DNA from: JBEVNR01 sp040507985
GTDB lineage: Bacteria > Pseudomonadota > Alphaproteobacteria > Rickettsiales > UBA6187
Reading direction: 5' to 3'
Length of the DNA stretch: 64,000 bases
NCBI GenBank assembly: GCA_040507985.1
Contig: JBEVNR010000012.1
Span: 62,001-126,000, forward strand
The notes under the pieces are model-generated. The model saw only the letters and a list, made by a program, of their open reading frames with translations, did not search any database and was not told the DNA's origin. Shown piece by piece: positions 53,899-61,992 of this stretch. Both the position numbers and the translations under genes were made by a program. Numbering within the stretch: the first letter of the stretch is position 1; each line of letters begins with the position of its first letter.

Positions 53899-54587
53899 GT
53901 TTCCGCGTTCTCGTCACCGCCGGCCCGACGCACGAGGCGCTCGATCCGGTGCGCTACCTGGGTAACCGCTCCTCCGGAAAGCAAGGGGCAGCCGTCGCGA
54001 ACGGCTTCGCCGACAAGGGATGCGACGTGACGCTCGTGCTTGGCCCGGTCGAACGGGCGGTGCGCGACTTGCTTAATCCCCGCATACAGATCGTCGACGT
54101 GCGAAGCGCGCAAGACATGCTTTGCGCCGCGTTAGCATTCCCCTCCCCCGACGTCGTCGCGATGGCGGCAGCGGTGGCGGATTGGCGGCCCGCCGTCATT
54201 TTTGAAAAAAAGATGAAGAAACAATTGGGGCAAGAGCGTTTATCGGTGGAATTTTTGCGAAATCCCGATATTTTGAAAATGCTTGCCGCCTCCGACCAAA
54301 GGCCTCGCCTGCTGATTGGCTTCGCCGCCGAAACGGCGGAGGACGACGCCGAGTTGCTTTCCTTGGCCCGCGCCAAGTTGCGCGACAAGAAATGCGATTG
54401 GATCGTCGCCAACAACGTGAGCGGCGGGGCGACGTTCGGGGCCGACGCCAACCGCCTGCTCCTCGCGGCCAACGCCGGCGGCGTCATGCGCCTTGGAGAA
54501 GCAAGCAAAATGCGCCTTGGCCTCGCTTTAGCCGAGGCGGCGACGAAACACCTAAACGGAGAGCCTATCTCGTGGGAAGACGCATAG
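53895..54587 (+). CDS. coaB: Phosphopantothenate--cysteine ligase (stand-alone CoaB)
   Basis: 230 residues from the GTG at 53895, which overlaps the coaC stop. RVLVTAGPTHEALDPVRYLGNRSSGKQG is the CoaB nucleotide-binding start, in its core NRSSGKQG. AMAAAVADWRP and IVANNVSGG are further family motifs. It joins phosphopantothenate and cysteine using CTP, producing the substrate of CoaC. A longer frame from 53829 would overlap coaC and is not needed. Confidence 0.93.
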   Translation: MSFRVLVTAGPTHEALDPVRYLGNRSSGKQGAAVANGFADKGCDVTLVLGPVERAVRDLLNPRIQIVDVRSAQDMLCAALAFPSPDVVAMAAAVADWRPAVIFEKKMKKQLGQERLSVEFLRNPDILKMLAASDQRPRLLIGFAAETAEDDAELLSLARAKLRDKKCDWIVANNVSGGATFGADANRLLLAANAGGVMRLGEASKMRLGLALAEAATKHLNGEPISWEDA

Positions 54588-54955
54588 CTTTTTTACATGC
54601 CTCGTGCCGGCTGTGCGCAGTTTTGCTCGTTTGTTCCTGCGCCCCCGGAACGGGCGCCCGCCTGAAGGAGGCGTGGAAGGAAAAACTTTCTCCCGCCTCC
54701 TCCGTCGCCAAGACGCGCGAGGCGCCGCCGGAGTCTCACCTCAAGGTGGGAGAAGTCTATCGTGCGAAGGACGGAAGCGCCTCTATGGCCGTGAAAAAAT
54801 ATCGTTCCCTCACGGGCGACGCATGCATAAAGCTGCGCGTCGAACGCAACGGACGCGCAGAGTACGAACTATTATGCGGGCGCGACGGCGTCTGGCGCCG
54901 CTATCCCGCGTTCAGCGCCGAAAAGGCGACGCACGACCGTCGTGAAGGAAAATAA
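54572..54955 (+). CDS. Small hypothetical lipoprotein
   Basis: 127 residues from the GTG at 54572, with GGAGAG at 54558-54563. The signal peptide ends in a lipobox-like VCSC (Cys23). The mature part is short, with two Cys (DACIKL, LLCGRDG) in a beta-rich C-terminal half. No family is assigned. It overlaps coaB by 16 bases and lies 3 bases before the export protein gene, so it may belong with surface polysaccharide functions. Confidence 0.7.
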   Translation: MGRRIAFLHASCRLCAVLLVCSCAPGTGARLKEAWKEKLSPASSVAKTREAPPESHLKVGEVYRAKDGSASMAVKKYRSLTGDACIKLRVERNGRAEYELLCGRDGVWRRYPAFSAEKATHDRREGK

Positions 54956-54958
54956 CGC

Positions 54959-56614
54959 ATGAAAACGCGTCTATATATTTCGTTAACATTACTCTGCGTC
55001 CTAACGCTTCTTCCTTTGCGAGGAATGGCCGACGCGCTCGGCAACGCCGGGAACGACGCGATAAAAGACGCGGAGATATCCGAGCTGAACGCCCTGTTGC
55101 CGGAGGGCGCGAAAGAGGCGGGAGAGGAATCTTACGGCGCCAAGGTGTTCTCCGGGCAATTCGGCGGCGACATGCGCGTCGGGGTGCATGACGGGTATTT
55201 AGTGGCCAAGGGCGACAAGTTGCGCGTGTCGATTTGGGGATCGGTCACGCTCGACCAAAGCATGACGGTAGATAATAAAGGCAATATCGTGCTGCCCGAG
55301 GTCGGGCCGGTGCGCGTTGCCGGCACGCCTTACGGCCAATTGAACGAAAAGCTTCGGCGCAGCTTAGAGGCGGTGTATAAGGAAGGCATCGGGTCGTATG
55401 TGGACGTCGTCGGCACCAAACCCATCGCCGCCTTCGTGACGGGCGAAGTGGCGTATCCAGGACGCTATGACGGCGCCGCGTCGGACAGCCTATTGCATTT
55501 CATCGACAAGGCCGGTGGAGTGGATAAGCGGCGCGGAAGCTATCGCCATATCGAACTACGCCGAAAGGGAACCGTATTGGCAACCATCGATCTCTACGCG
55601 TTTTTGCTGGAAGGCAAGCTGCCGGACATATCCATCCAAGACGGCGATACGATCTTCGTGCGTCCGCGCGGCACGGCCGTGGCCGCCGAAGGCATGGTGA
55701 ATCGTCCGCAGCGCTTTGAATTTACTAAAAACGGCGTAAGCGGGGCCGATTTGGAGGCGTTGGCGATGCCGGAGACGACCGCCACGCACGTATCGGTCGT
55801 GGGCGTGCGCCGTAAGGAGCCGTTCAGCGCCTATATGACGCGCCGCGACTTCGCGGATTTTTCGTTGCGCGAGGGCGACCGCGTGTATTTTCACAACGCG
55901 ATGGAGGCGCAATCCATCCGTATTTTCGTTGAAGGCGCGTTTCGCGGCCCCAAAATGCTCGTCGCCCCGGTGGGAACGCGCCTGACGGCGGCGCTGCAAC
56001 AATTAGAGATGCGTCCCGGCGTCACCGACCTGCGCGGCGTGTCGATCGACCGTCCGTCGGTGGCGAAAAGGCAGGAGGTGGCGCTCGAAGACGCGCTGCG
56101 GCGCTTGCAGCAAAGCGTGGCCTACGGCTCGACGACGTCGGCGGAGGAGTCTAGGTTGCGCGGCGAGGAAATGACCATGATAAAAAATTTCGTCGCCGGC
56201 GCGCGACAGGTCAAGCCGACGGGAAAGATCGTCGTGTCTCGTAACGGCGCGCCGGAGGACGTGATGCTCGAAGACGGTGACAAAATTATCGTGCCTTCGG
56301 TGAGTAACATCGTGTTCGTTAACGGTGAGGTGGCCATGCCCCAAGCCATCGTCGAAAAAAAGGGCACGGGGTACGAAGACTATATCGCCGGCGCCGGTGG
56401 CTACGGCCCGCGCGCCGACAAGCGCAAGGCGCTGGTGCGTAAGATGAACGGCGAAGTGATCGAGGCCAAAGGCGCCCGCATCGAAGGCGGCGACGAAATT
56501 ATCGTGTTGCCGAAAGTCTACGCCAACAATCTGCAATTCGCCAAGGACATTACCGACGTGCTGTATAAGATCGCCATCGCCGCCGCCGTCCCCATACGGT
56601 TTTTAGATAATTAG
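54959..56614 (+). CDS. Polysaccharide export protein with SLBB domains (Wza-like)
   Basis: 551 residues. A signal peptide (about 1-22) is followed by the Poly_export domain (GDKLRVSIWGSVTLDQSMTV in its core GDKLRVSIWG, to about residue 155), then several SLBB repeats recognised by the pattern GxVxxPG.Y (VTGEVAYPGRYDG, VEGAFRGPKML, VNGEVAMPQAIV). No lipobox is visible. The C-terminus has a hydrophobic segment (about 535-548). It would form an outer-membrane or periplasmic conduit for exopolysaccharide. UDP-glucuronate from ugd at 17927-19234 could be a substrate source. Confidence 0.9.
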   Translation: MKTRLYISLTLLCVLTLLPLRGMADALGNAGNDAIKDAEISELNALLPEGAKEAGEESYGAKVFSGQFGGDMRVGVHDGYLVAKGDKLRVSIWGSVTLDQSMTVDNKGNIVLPEVGPVRVAGTPYGQLNEKLRRSLEAVYKEGIGSYVDVVGTKPIAAFVTGEVAYPGRYDGAASDSLLHFIDKAGGVDKRRGSYRHIELRRKGTVLATIDLYAFLLEGKLPDISIQDGDTIFVRPRGTAVAAEGMVNRPQRFEFTKNGVSGADLEALAMPETTATHVSVVGVRRKEPFSAYMTRRDFADFSLREGDRVYFHNAMEAQSIRIFVEGAFRGPKMLVAPVGTRLTAALQQLEMRPGVTDLRGVSIDRPSVAKRQEVALEDALRRLQQSVAYGSTTSAEESRLRGEEMTMIKNFVAGARQVKPTGKIVVSRNGAPEDVMLEDGDKIIVPSVSNIVFVNGEVAMPQAIVEKKGTGYEDYIAGAGGYGPRADKRKALVRKMNGEVIEAKGARIEGGDEIIVLPKVYANNLQFAKDITDVLYKIAIAAAVPIRFLDN

Positions 56615-56697
56615 CGAAGCGTAAGGGACTGTTTATTTAGGCTGTATGCACGCAAATTCTCTAAAACGCCAAAATCGTTCATTTGTCACAGCCTCTA

Positions 56698-56858
56698 AGA
56701 GCCTGTAGCGAATTAAATTTTCGTCGATTTTTGAGGGATTTTTTGGTGGTTTTAGAAGGAATTTGACCTGCGTAGCGGACTACGGAGGTCAAATTTCGAC
56801 GCGAAAACGACGAAAAAGAACCGAAAATAGGCAAGATCCTTAATTCGCTACAGGCTCT
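56698..56858. repeat. MITE-like 161-base imperfect palindrome
   Basis: Perfect 19-base terminal inverted repeats, AGAGCCTGTAGCGAATTAA at 56698-56716 and its complement at 56840-56858, enclose two arms that are themselves imperfectly complementary. A tight centre (TTTGACCT...AGGTCAAA) is near 56778. There is no open frame inside. No clear target-site duplication. It is a candidate non-autonomous element or structured RNA. The remainder of the gap 56615-57113 carries a 12-base direct repeat (57019-57030 and 57066-57077). Confidence 0.8.
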
Positions 56859-57113
56859 AAGCGTACCGATACAAATCGAGCGTCAATTTCAACGGAAAAA
56901 AGCGCGTTTACAAAATAATAAATATTTCTGCGATATAATGAACGTTAAGCGCGCATCAACGTCCGTTTTTCCCGTCGCATGGCCTACAAACCGATAGGGC
57001 AACGGATTAAGCGCCAAGGCTAAAGCGCTTGCCGACCCGCTCTTGTCTTACGGAAAGACGTTTTAGCTAAAGCGCTTCCTTTGCGCGTTCCACAACGCCA
57101 CAAGGAAAGCGCC

Positions 57114-57395
57114 ATGACCGAAAATTTTTTTTCCGCTCCGCTGTCTCCGCTATTGCACGGCATGAAACTCACGACGGCAGAGATACTCTATCGCATGCCG
57201 GATTACCCTTCCTTGCTGCAAACCTTCGTATGGCAAGACTACGACGCAGACCCAAGCTTTCCCATATTGCGCAAGTTTCTACGTTTCTGGGAAAATAGCT
57301 TGGAAGGAAAACTTCATTCCGTCACGATAGCCTCCGCCGAGATATTGCGTCCGCGCGAATTTATCTATAGCGAAACCGAATTGCGCGTACATTAA
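57114..57395 (+). CDS. Usg family protein
   Basis: 93 residues from the ATG at 57114, with AAGGAAAG just upstream. LTTAEILYRMPDYPSLLQTFVWQDYD is the conserved core of the alphaproteobacterial Usg family, here in MPDYPSLLQTFVWQD, followed by FPILRKFLRFWE and the C-terminal LHSVTIAS. Its function is unknown. It is cytoplasmic by appearance. Upstream lies the palindromic element and a 12-base direct repeat that might be regulatory. Confidence 0.88.
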   Translation: MTENFFSAPLSPLLHGMKLTTAEILYRMPDYPSLLQTFVWQDYDADPSFPILRKFLRFWENSLEGKLHSVTIASAEILRPREFIYSETELRVH

Positions 57396-57439
57396 TATAA
57401 TTTAATATGATATATAAATATTGCTTGGTTTTTCAGCAT

Positions 57440-57895
57440 ATGGGCAAAAGCGCGTTTAGAAAACATAAGAAACATAAGGGCGGCGCGACGGCGAGCGCCA
57501 AGACGTCGCTCAAGGCGTTTTTATGCGCCACCGTTTCCGCCGCGTCGCTAAGCGCCTGCCGCGCGCACGAAGCCGCGCAACTTGAAAGCTACGTGCAATC
57601 GAATTTACATAAATATATAAGTTACGAATCCTCCGACAAACGCGCCAGCTTCCAATATGTTGGCCGCAAACATGCCGCCGCTTCCTCCGGTTCGGACTTT
57701 AAGCAATATGGCGGTTTTTCCTTTAAAAACAACGAAAGCAACGAAGAGCGCGTCTTCGCCTTGGGTAAGCGCGACAATTATTATATGGCCGAAACTCCGA
57801 TGTTCCCGGAACGTTATAAAGGCGCTTTTATGGCGTTTGGGATAGAAAAAGATAAAGACGTATCCCCTTTCGTCCATTTTCACATAGAGTTTTAA
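57440..57895 (+). CDS. Hypothetical lipoprotein
   Basis: 151 residues from the ATG at 57440. An unusually long and basic n-region (RKHKKHKGG) precedes the hydrophobic stretch and a lipobox LSAC (Cys40). The mature part is polar with many aromatic residues (YGGFSF, NYYMAETPMF, FVHFHIEF) and looks beta-rich. No family recognised. No strong ribosome site. It is 45 bases after the usg gene and could share its transcript. Confidence 0.6.
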   Translation: MGKSAFRKHKKHKGGATASAKTSLKAFLCATVSAASLSACRAHEAAQLESYVQSNLHKYISYESSDKRASFQYVGRKHAAASSGSDFKQYGGFSFKNNESNEERVFALGKRDNYYMAETPMFPERYKGAFMAFGIEKDKDVSPFVHFHIEF

Positions 57896-57938
57896 TTTAA
57901 AAAAATAATTTTACTCAAGATATCAAATAAAAAAAACC

Positions 57939-57984
57939 GTCGTAAACCTTGCAATTTCGGTTAAAAAAGGGTTAAAATCACGAC
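57939..57984 (+). promoter_or_regulatory. Structured leader upstream of metX (candidate regulatory RNA)
   Basis: GTCGT (57939-57943) pairs with ACGAC (57980-57984), enclosing a second hairpin, AACC (57945-57948) with GGTT (57959-57962), and a further GGGTT that could form a competing pair or pseudoknot. SAM-binding riboswitches often precede metX in alphaproteobacteria, but I cannot match this to a known SAM class. Confidence 0.25.
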
Positions 57985-58019
57985 AGCGAGCAGATAATTC
58001 TTAAAGACATACCCCCGCC

Positions 58020-59177
58020 ATGATCGCACATGCCGTTCGCGTGACGGAAAAATTCGGCCCGGAAGGACGTGAGGCCGAAATCGGCGACGTCGTGAACGTC
58101 GCCGTCGACGCGCCGTTCCTTTTAGATTGCGGGCGGGAAATACGCGACGTTCCCCTTGCGTTTCAAACCTACGGAACGTTAAACGCCGGCAAAGACAACG
58201 CGATATTGATTTTCCATCCGCTCACCTGCGACCAATATGTGTGCGGCGCCCATCCCGTCACCGGCCGGCCCGGGTGGTGGGAAAGGGCCGTTGGGCCGGG
58301 AAAGGCGCTCGACGCCGATAAATATTTCGTGATATGCGCCAACGTGATCGGCGGATGCATGGGATCCTTCGGCCCAAAAACCATCGATCCGGAGACGGAC
58401 AAACCCTACGGCGTGACGTTTCCCGTGGTGACGATTCGCGACATGGCGTCCATCCACAAGCCGTTGCTTGACATGCTGGGGATAAAGACGCTGCACGCGC
58501 TGGTCGGAGCGTCGCTGGGGGGAATGATGGCGCTTGAATGGGCGCTGCTTTATCCGGATAGCCTCCGGCGCATGGTGTTGGTCGCCTCCGGCTTCAGGCA
58601 AAGTCCGCAAAACATCGCCTTCAACGAAATAGGGCGCCAGGCGGTCATGGCAGATCCGGAATGGAGGGGCGGACGCTATCTAGAGGAGGGAACGTTTCCG
58701 GCGAAGGGATTGGCGGTCGGGCGCATGAGCGCCCACGTCACGTTTTTGTCGCCGCAAGCCATCGAGGAAAAATTCGGGCGCGGATTCCAGCACGACGAAG
58801 GGGCGAGGTTCGGTTTCGACGCCGATTTTCGCATCGAAAGCTATTTGCGCCATCAGGGCATGACGTTCGTGGACCGGTTCGATCCCAACTCGTATCTCTA
58901 TCTGTCTCGCGCCACCGATTATTTCGACGTGACGAAACACGGAACCAAAAAACTTCCCGCCTTGCTCGCGCCGCTCAGGCAAAGCGCGCTGACGGTGATT
59001 TCCTTCTCCAGCGATTGGCGGTGCCCGACGGAAGAGGCAAGGCGCATCACCCACGCCGCGATGGGGGCCGGGCTGCGCGTCTCCGGCGTCGAAATCGCCA
59101 CCGACAAAGGCCACGACGCGTTTTTACTTGACGAGCCGGCGTTTTACGACGTGCTTGCCGGCGCCGTCGCGTCGTAA
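58020..59177 (+). CDS. metX: Homoserine O-acetyltransferase
   Basis: 385 residues, alpha/beta hydrolase fold. The nucleophile elbow is GASLGGMMALEW (Ser about 165), the Asp lies in SFSSDWRCPTEE and the His in DKGHDAFLLDEPAFY. Substrate region NVIGGCMGSFGP is typical of MetX. It acetylates homoserine with acetyl-CoA to start methionine synthesis. It is followed after 14 bases by metW, a standard pair in alphaproteobacteria. Confidence 0.96.
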   Translation: MIAHAVRVTEKFGPEGREAEIGDVVNVAVDAPFLLDCGREIRDVPLAFQTYGTLNAGKDNAILIFHPLTCDQYVCGAHPVTGRPGWWERAVGPGKALDADKYFVICANVIGGCMGSFGPKTIDPETDKPYGVTFPVVTIRDMASIHKPLLDMLGIKTLHALVGASLGGMMALEWALLYPDSLRRMVLVASGFRQSPQNIAFNEIGRQAVMADPEWRGGRYLEEGTFPAKGLAVGRMSAHVTFLSPQAIEEKFGRGFQHDEGARFGFDADFRIESYLRHQGMTFVDRFDPNSYLYLSRATDYFDVTKHGTKKLPALLAPLRQSALTVISFSSDWRCPTEEARRITHAAMGAGLRVSGVEIATDKGHDAFLLDEPAFYDVLAGAVAS

Positions 59178-59191
59178 AAGAGGATAAAGAC

Positions 59192-59797
59192 ATGGCCCAT
59201 GCCCTGCGGTACGATTTAATGCGCGTCGGCGACTATGTCCGCCCCGGCGAAACCGTGCTCGACGTCGGGTGCGGCGACGGCGATCTGCTGGAATATTTAA
59301 AAAAACGGCGCGGCGCCGACGCGCGCGGCATGGACATAGACCCCGCGTCGGTGCAATCCTGCATGGCGCGCGGCTTAAACGTCGTGCAGGGCAACGTCGA
59401 AAAAGACCTAGAGCATTATCCCGACAATTTTTTCGACGTCGCGATCGCCTCGCGCGTGATTCAAACCACCCACAAGACGAAATACGTGCTTGAGCAGATG
59501 GCGCGCATCGGCAAGCGGCAAATTATCGCCGCCCCGAATTTCGGGCATTGGCGCAATCGGTTCGGGTTGTTGCTGCAAGGCCGCATGCCCGTCAATAACC
59601 GCCTTAGCTATAGTTGGCACGAAACGCCGAACATTCATTTTTGCACGATCGAAGATTTTCGCCGACTTGCGCGGGAGGTTGGTTGTCGCATTACGGTCGC
59701 CGAATATTTCGCCGGCGATAGGCTGGTATGGAACCCCTTGCGTCCTTTGGGCAATCTGCTCGCCGAAGAGGCGCTGTTTATGATGGAAAGAATCTAG
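59192..59797 (+). CDS. metW: Methionine biosynthesis protein MetW
   Basis: 201 residues of SAM-methyltransferase fold. VLDVGCGDGDLLEYLKKR is motif I. IASRVIQTTHKTKYVLEQMARIGKR, SFGH-like FGHWRNRFGLLLQGRMPV and the family's NTPNIHFCTI-like TPNIHFCTIEDF identify MetW. The protein binds and is thought to stimulate MetX. It follows metX directly. No obvious terminator follows; the gap 59798-60058 shows no feature. Confidence 0.95.
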   Translation: MAHALRYDLMRVGDYVRPGETVLDVGCGDGDLLEYLKKRRGADARGMDIDPASVQSCMARGLNVVQGNVEKDLEHYPDNFFDVAIASRVIQTTHKTKYVLEQMARIGKRQIIAAPNFGHWRNRFGLLLQGRMPVNNRLSYSWHETPNIHFCTIEDFRRLAREVGCRITVAEYFAGDRLVWNPLRPLGNLLAEEALFMMERI

Positions 59798-60058
59798 GCC
59801 GCATACGCTAACGCTCCGTCCGCAAAACGGCCCCTTCCTTGCGTCATTTTTATTTTTCGTCTTTTTTTTATCCCATATAACGGGGAACGTCACGGTAGCG
59901 ACCGACATAACGCAAAATAATCACGCATACAACAAGCAAAAACAAGGGTAACGAGCGTGGGGCGCCGTAAAATCAAACGTCCTCCTCATGAATTCCGGCA
60001 TCAACGCGTAGAGAAGAACGTCTCTAACGGCTTGCAAGGATGCGTACCGATTGCCATC

Positions 60059-60667
60059 TTAATTATTTACGGACGGATCAAGCCCGGCGACGTTAGTCGA
60101 AGACGTCGTTCGGGAAATGGCATCACGCACGGTCACTTCGGTCATTTGCAATGTTTGTTGTGACAAATCGACCGAAGACGCGTTTAGAGATTCTATCATA
60201 GCGCTTTGCGGGATTTGCAATAGCAATCCTGACATAGACAGTGTAGACGACTTTCGGGAAATCGGAACCGATACAGAGAGTAGCTCTGATCCTCCCATAT
60301 TGACCGAAGACGGCGCGCGGGAAACGGAGCCGGATTCCAAAGGAGGGGCGGAAGGGAAAAATACTTGTTTTTTGCAGGTCGGACAATAACATGCAACTTT
60401 ATAGGGTTCAATATACCTTCCGTCGTTGAAAATAACAATCTCTCGAGAAAAAGCCACTGCTTGTGTGTTGCAATCAGAACATGACTCATCAAGCGTAGTC
60501 TTCAAAATAGATGATTTATGTTCCTTGGCATTGCAGCCTTCGCAGTTATAGCGTTGAGTTTCTTTATTCCAAATAAGGTCACTTCCCGGGCAACAAGGAC
60601 TGGCGCCCTTATAAGACAATACAGGCGAATCAGTTTCTTCCGGAACAGATTCTTTTGACGCAGACAT
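60059..60667 (-). CDS. Zinc-ribbon-like hypothetical protein with Ser-rich tail
   Basis: 202 residues without a signal peptide. The first half holds Cys clusters suitable for two zinc ribbons: SPCCPG with NCEGC, and ESCSDC with CYCPTC. The second half (from about residue 105) is a Ser/Thr/Pro-rich, low-complexity tail with a short hydrophobic patch (GLLLQIP). No family recognised. No Shine-Dalgarno sequence. A plus-strand frame at 60117-60389 overlaps it on the other strand; this one is longer and has the more regular Cys spacing. It may be another host-interaction type protein. Confidence 0.55.
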   Translation of the reverse strand: MSASKESVPEETDSPVLSYKGASPCCPGSDLIWNKETQRYNCEGCNAKEHKSSILKTTLDESCSDCNTQAVAFSREIVIFNDGRYIEPYKVACYCPTCKKQVFFPSAPPLESGSVSRAPSSVNMGGSELLSVSVPISRKSSTLSMSGLLLQIPQSAMIESLNASSVDLSQQTLQMTEVTVRDAISRTTSSTNVAGLDPSVNN

Positions 60668-60890
60668 GTTGCCAATGGCTCAGTGCGACTATATATTGGA
60701 GTATGCTGATAGGGGAGATACGTTGCCGAAAAGTGCGGGCAATTGTCTGTAATGAGATGTGAGTAGGTTGAGAAAGCATATCAATAATCTATAATTTAGC
60801 AATATGTATTTTTACGTGACTTTCTCCTCACCAGTCTCCGGACAAAAAAGAAATCCTAAGTTGCGTTTTTGGGAGCCATTCCCCAAACTC

Positions 60891-61071
60891 CGTCATTCCC
60901 GCGCAGGCGGGAATCCAGTATTTTTTTAAACTTGCGCGCGAAGCGCACTCTTATTTTAAAGAATAAATGAGCGTGCTACGCACGCAAATTTTGTTTTTTG
61001 CCTAGATTCCCGCTTTCGCGGGAATGACGAAGAAAAAAAATTAACGTATTAATTTATTTTTTTCGCCCTGT
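60891..61071. repeat. Dispersed palindromic repeat, full copy
   Basis: A 139-base core (60891-61029) has outer inverted ends CGTCATTCCCGC and GCGGGAATGACG. Each end is also its own hairpin (CCCGCGCAGGCGGG, and CCCGCTTTCGCGGG). A further A-rich ATTAACGTATTAATT segment to about 61071 is shared with the copy at 52437-52506. The gap 60668-61148 has no gene. Confidence 0.8.
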
Positions 61072-61148
61072 TACTCCTATAAGCCTTCTCCACGCTTTCT
61101 TGTCCGGCGCCTGAGGAAATACTATATTTATTGTCGGACGGCAAGCGA

Positions 61149-61916
61149 TCACTTCATCCCCGTATGCACGCACACCACGCCGCCGGACATGGGGCGGCGG
61201 CGCGTTCTTTTGAATCTCGCGCTTTTTATCGTTGCCTCAAACGTCTCGGCGTCGGGAAAGACGGCAATGCTTTCGGCCAAATAGCGGTAGGCATCGGGGT
61301 TGTTCGCCAATAATTTTCCCATGATAGGAAGGCAGCCGAACGCATAGGCGTTATAGGCTTTCGCCAGCAACGGATGTTCGACGGTCGAGAATTCCAGGCA
61401 CGCGAACGTCCCGCCCGGCTTTAACACGCGATAGGCTTCGGCCAGCGCGCGCGCCTTGTCCGCCACGTTGCGAATGCCGAAGGCAATCGTATAAACGTCA
61501 AACGCGTTATCGGCATAAGGCAAAGATTGGGCGTCGACGCAATGAAAGGCCGGGAGGATTCTCCCTTCGCCGGGCGGGAACGCCTCGCGCAATTTTTCCC
61601 TGCCGCGACGTAGCATGTCGTCACAAATGTCCGCCAGACAAATGCGTATGTCCGACCGACGGCATAGCATTTCGGCGCTAATGTCACCGGTGCCGCCGGC
61701 CACGTCGAGCACGCGCATGTTTCTTCGCAAGGGAAGCTCGGCCACGAAACGCTTTTTCCATACGCGATGCAGCCCTAAGCTCATCGCATCGTTCATAACG
61801 TCGTACTTAGCGGCGACGCCCGAAAAAAGAGAGCGGACGCGGGCGGTTTTTTCCTCAAGCGGGATGTTTTCAAAGCCGAAATCGACGGTTTTGTCGTCGT
61901 GATTGGGGCGAGACAT
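61149..61916 (-). CDS. ubiE: Ubiquinone/menaquinone biosynthesis C-methyltransferase UbiE
   Basis: 255 residues from the ATG at 61916; a GTG at 61940 would add eight. VRSLFSGVAAKYDVMNDAMSLGLHRVWK, in its core YDVMNDAMSLGLHR, is the UbiE opening, and VLDVAGGTGDISAEML is the SAM-binding motif. FGIRNVADKARALAEAYRVLKPGG is also typical. It methylates the quinone ring at the C2/C-5 carbon. It is in the cytoplasm, near the membrane. Confidence 0.96.
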   Translation of the reverse strand: MSRPNHDDKTVDFGFENIPLEEKTARVRSLFSGVAAKYDVMNDAMSLGLHRVWKKRFVAELPLRRNMRVLDVAGGTGDISAEMLCRRSDIRICLADICDDMLRRGREKLREAFPPGEGRILPAFHCVDAQSLPYADNAFDVYTIAFGIRNVADKARALAEAYRVLKPGGTFACLEFSTVEHPLLAKAYNAYAFGCLPIMGKLLANNPDAYRYLAESIAVFPDAETFEATIKSARFKRTRRRPMSGGVVCVHTGMK

Positions 61917-61992
61917 ACATATTACGAAAAAACGCCGCACCTGCGGACGCGCCTATAAAGACGCTACGCAAATGCGGCGGGAAAATAAAAAG

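Noticed and set aside
60117..60389. Plus-strand 90-codon frame with CxxC pairs, opposite the zinc-ribbon gene
   Set aside because: The minus-strand frame is more than twice as long and has more regular Cys clusters; two overlapping antisense genes are unlikely. Kept as a point to check in the findings.
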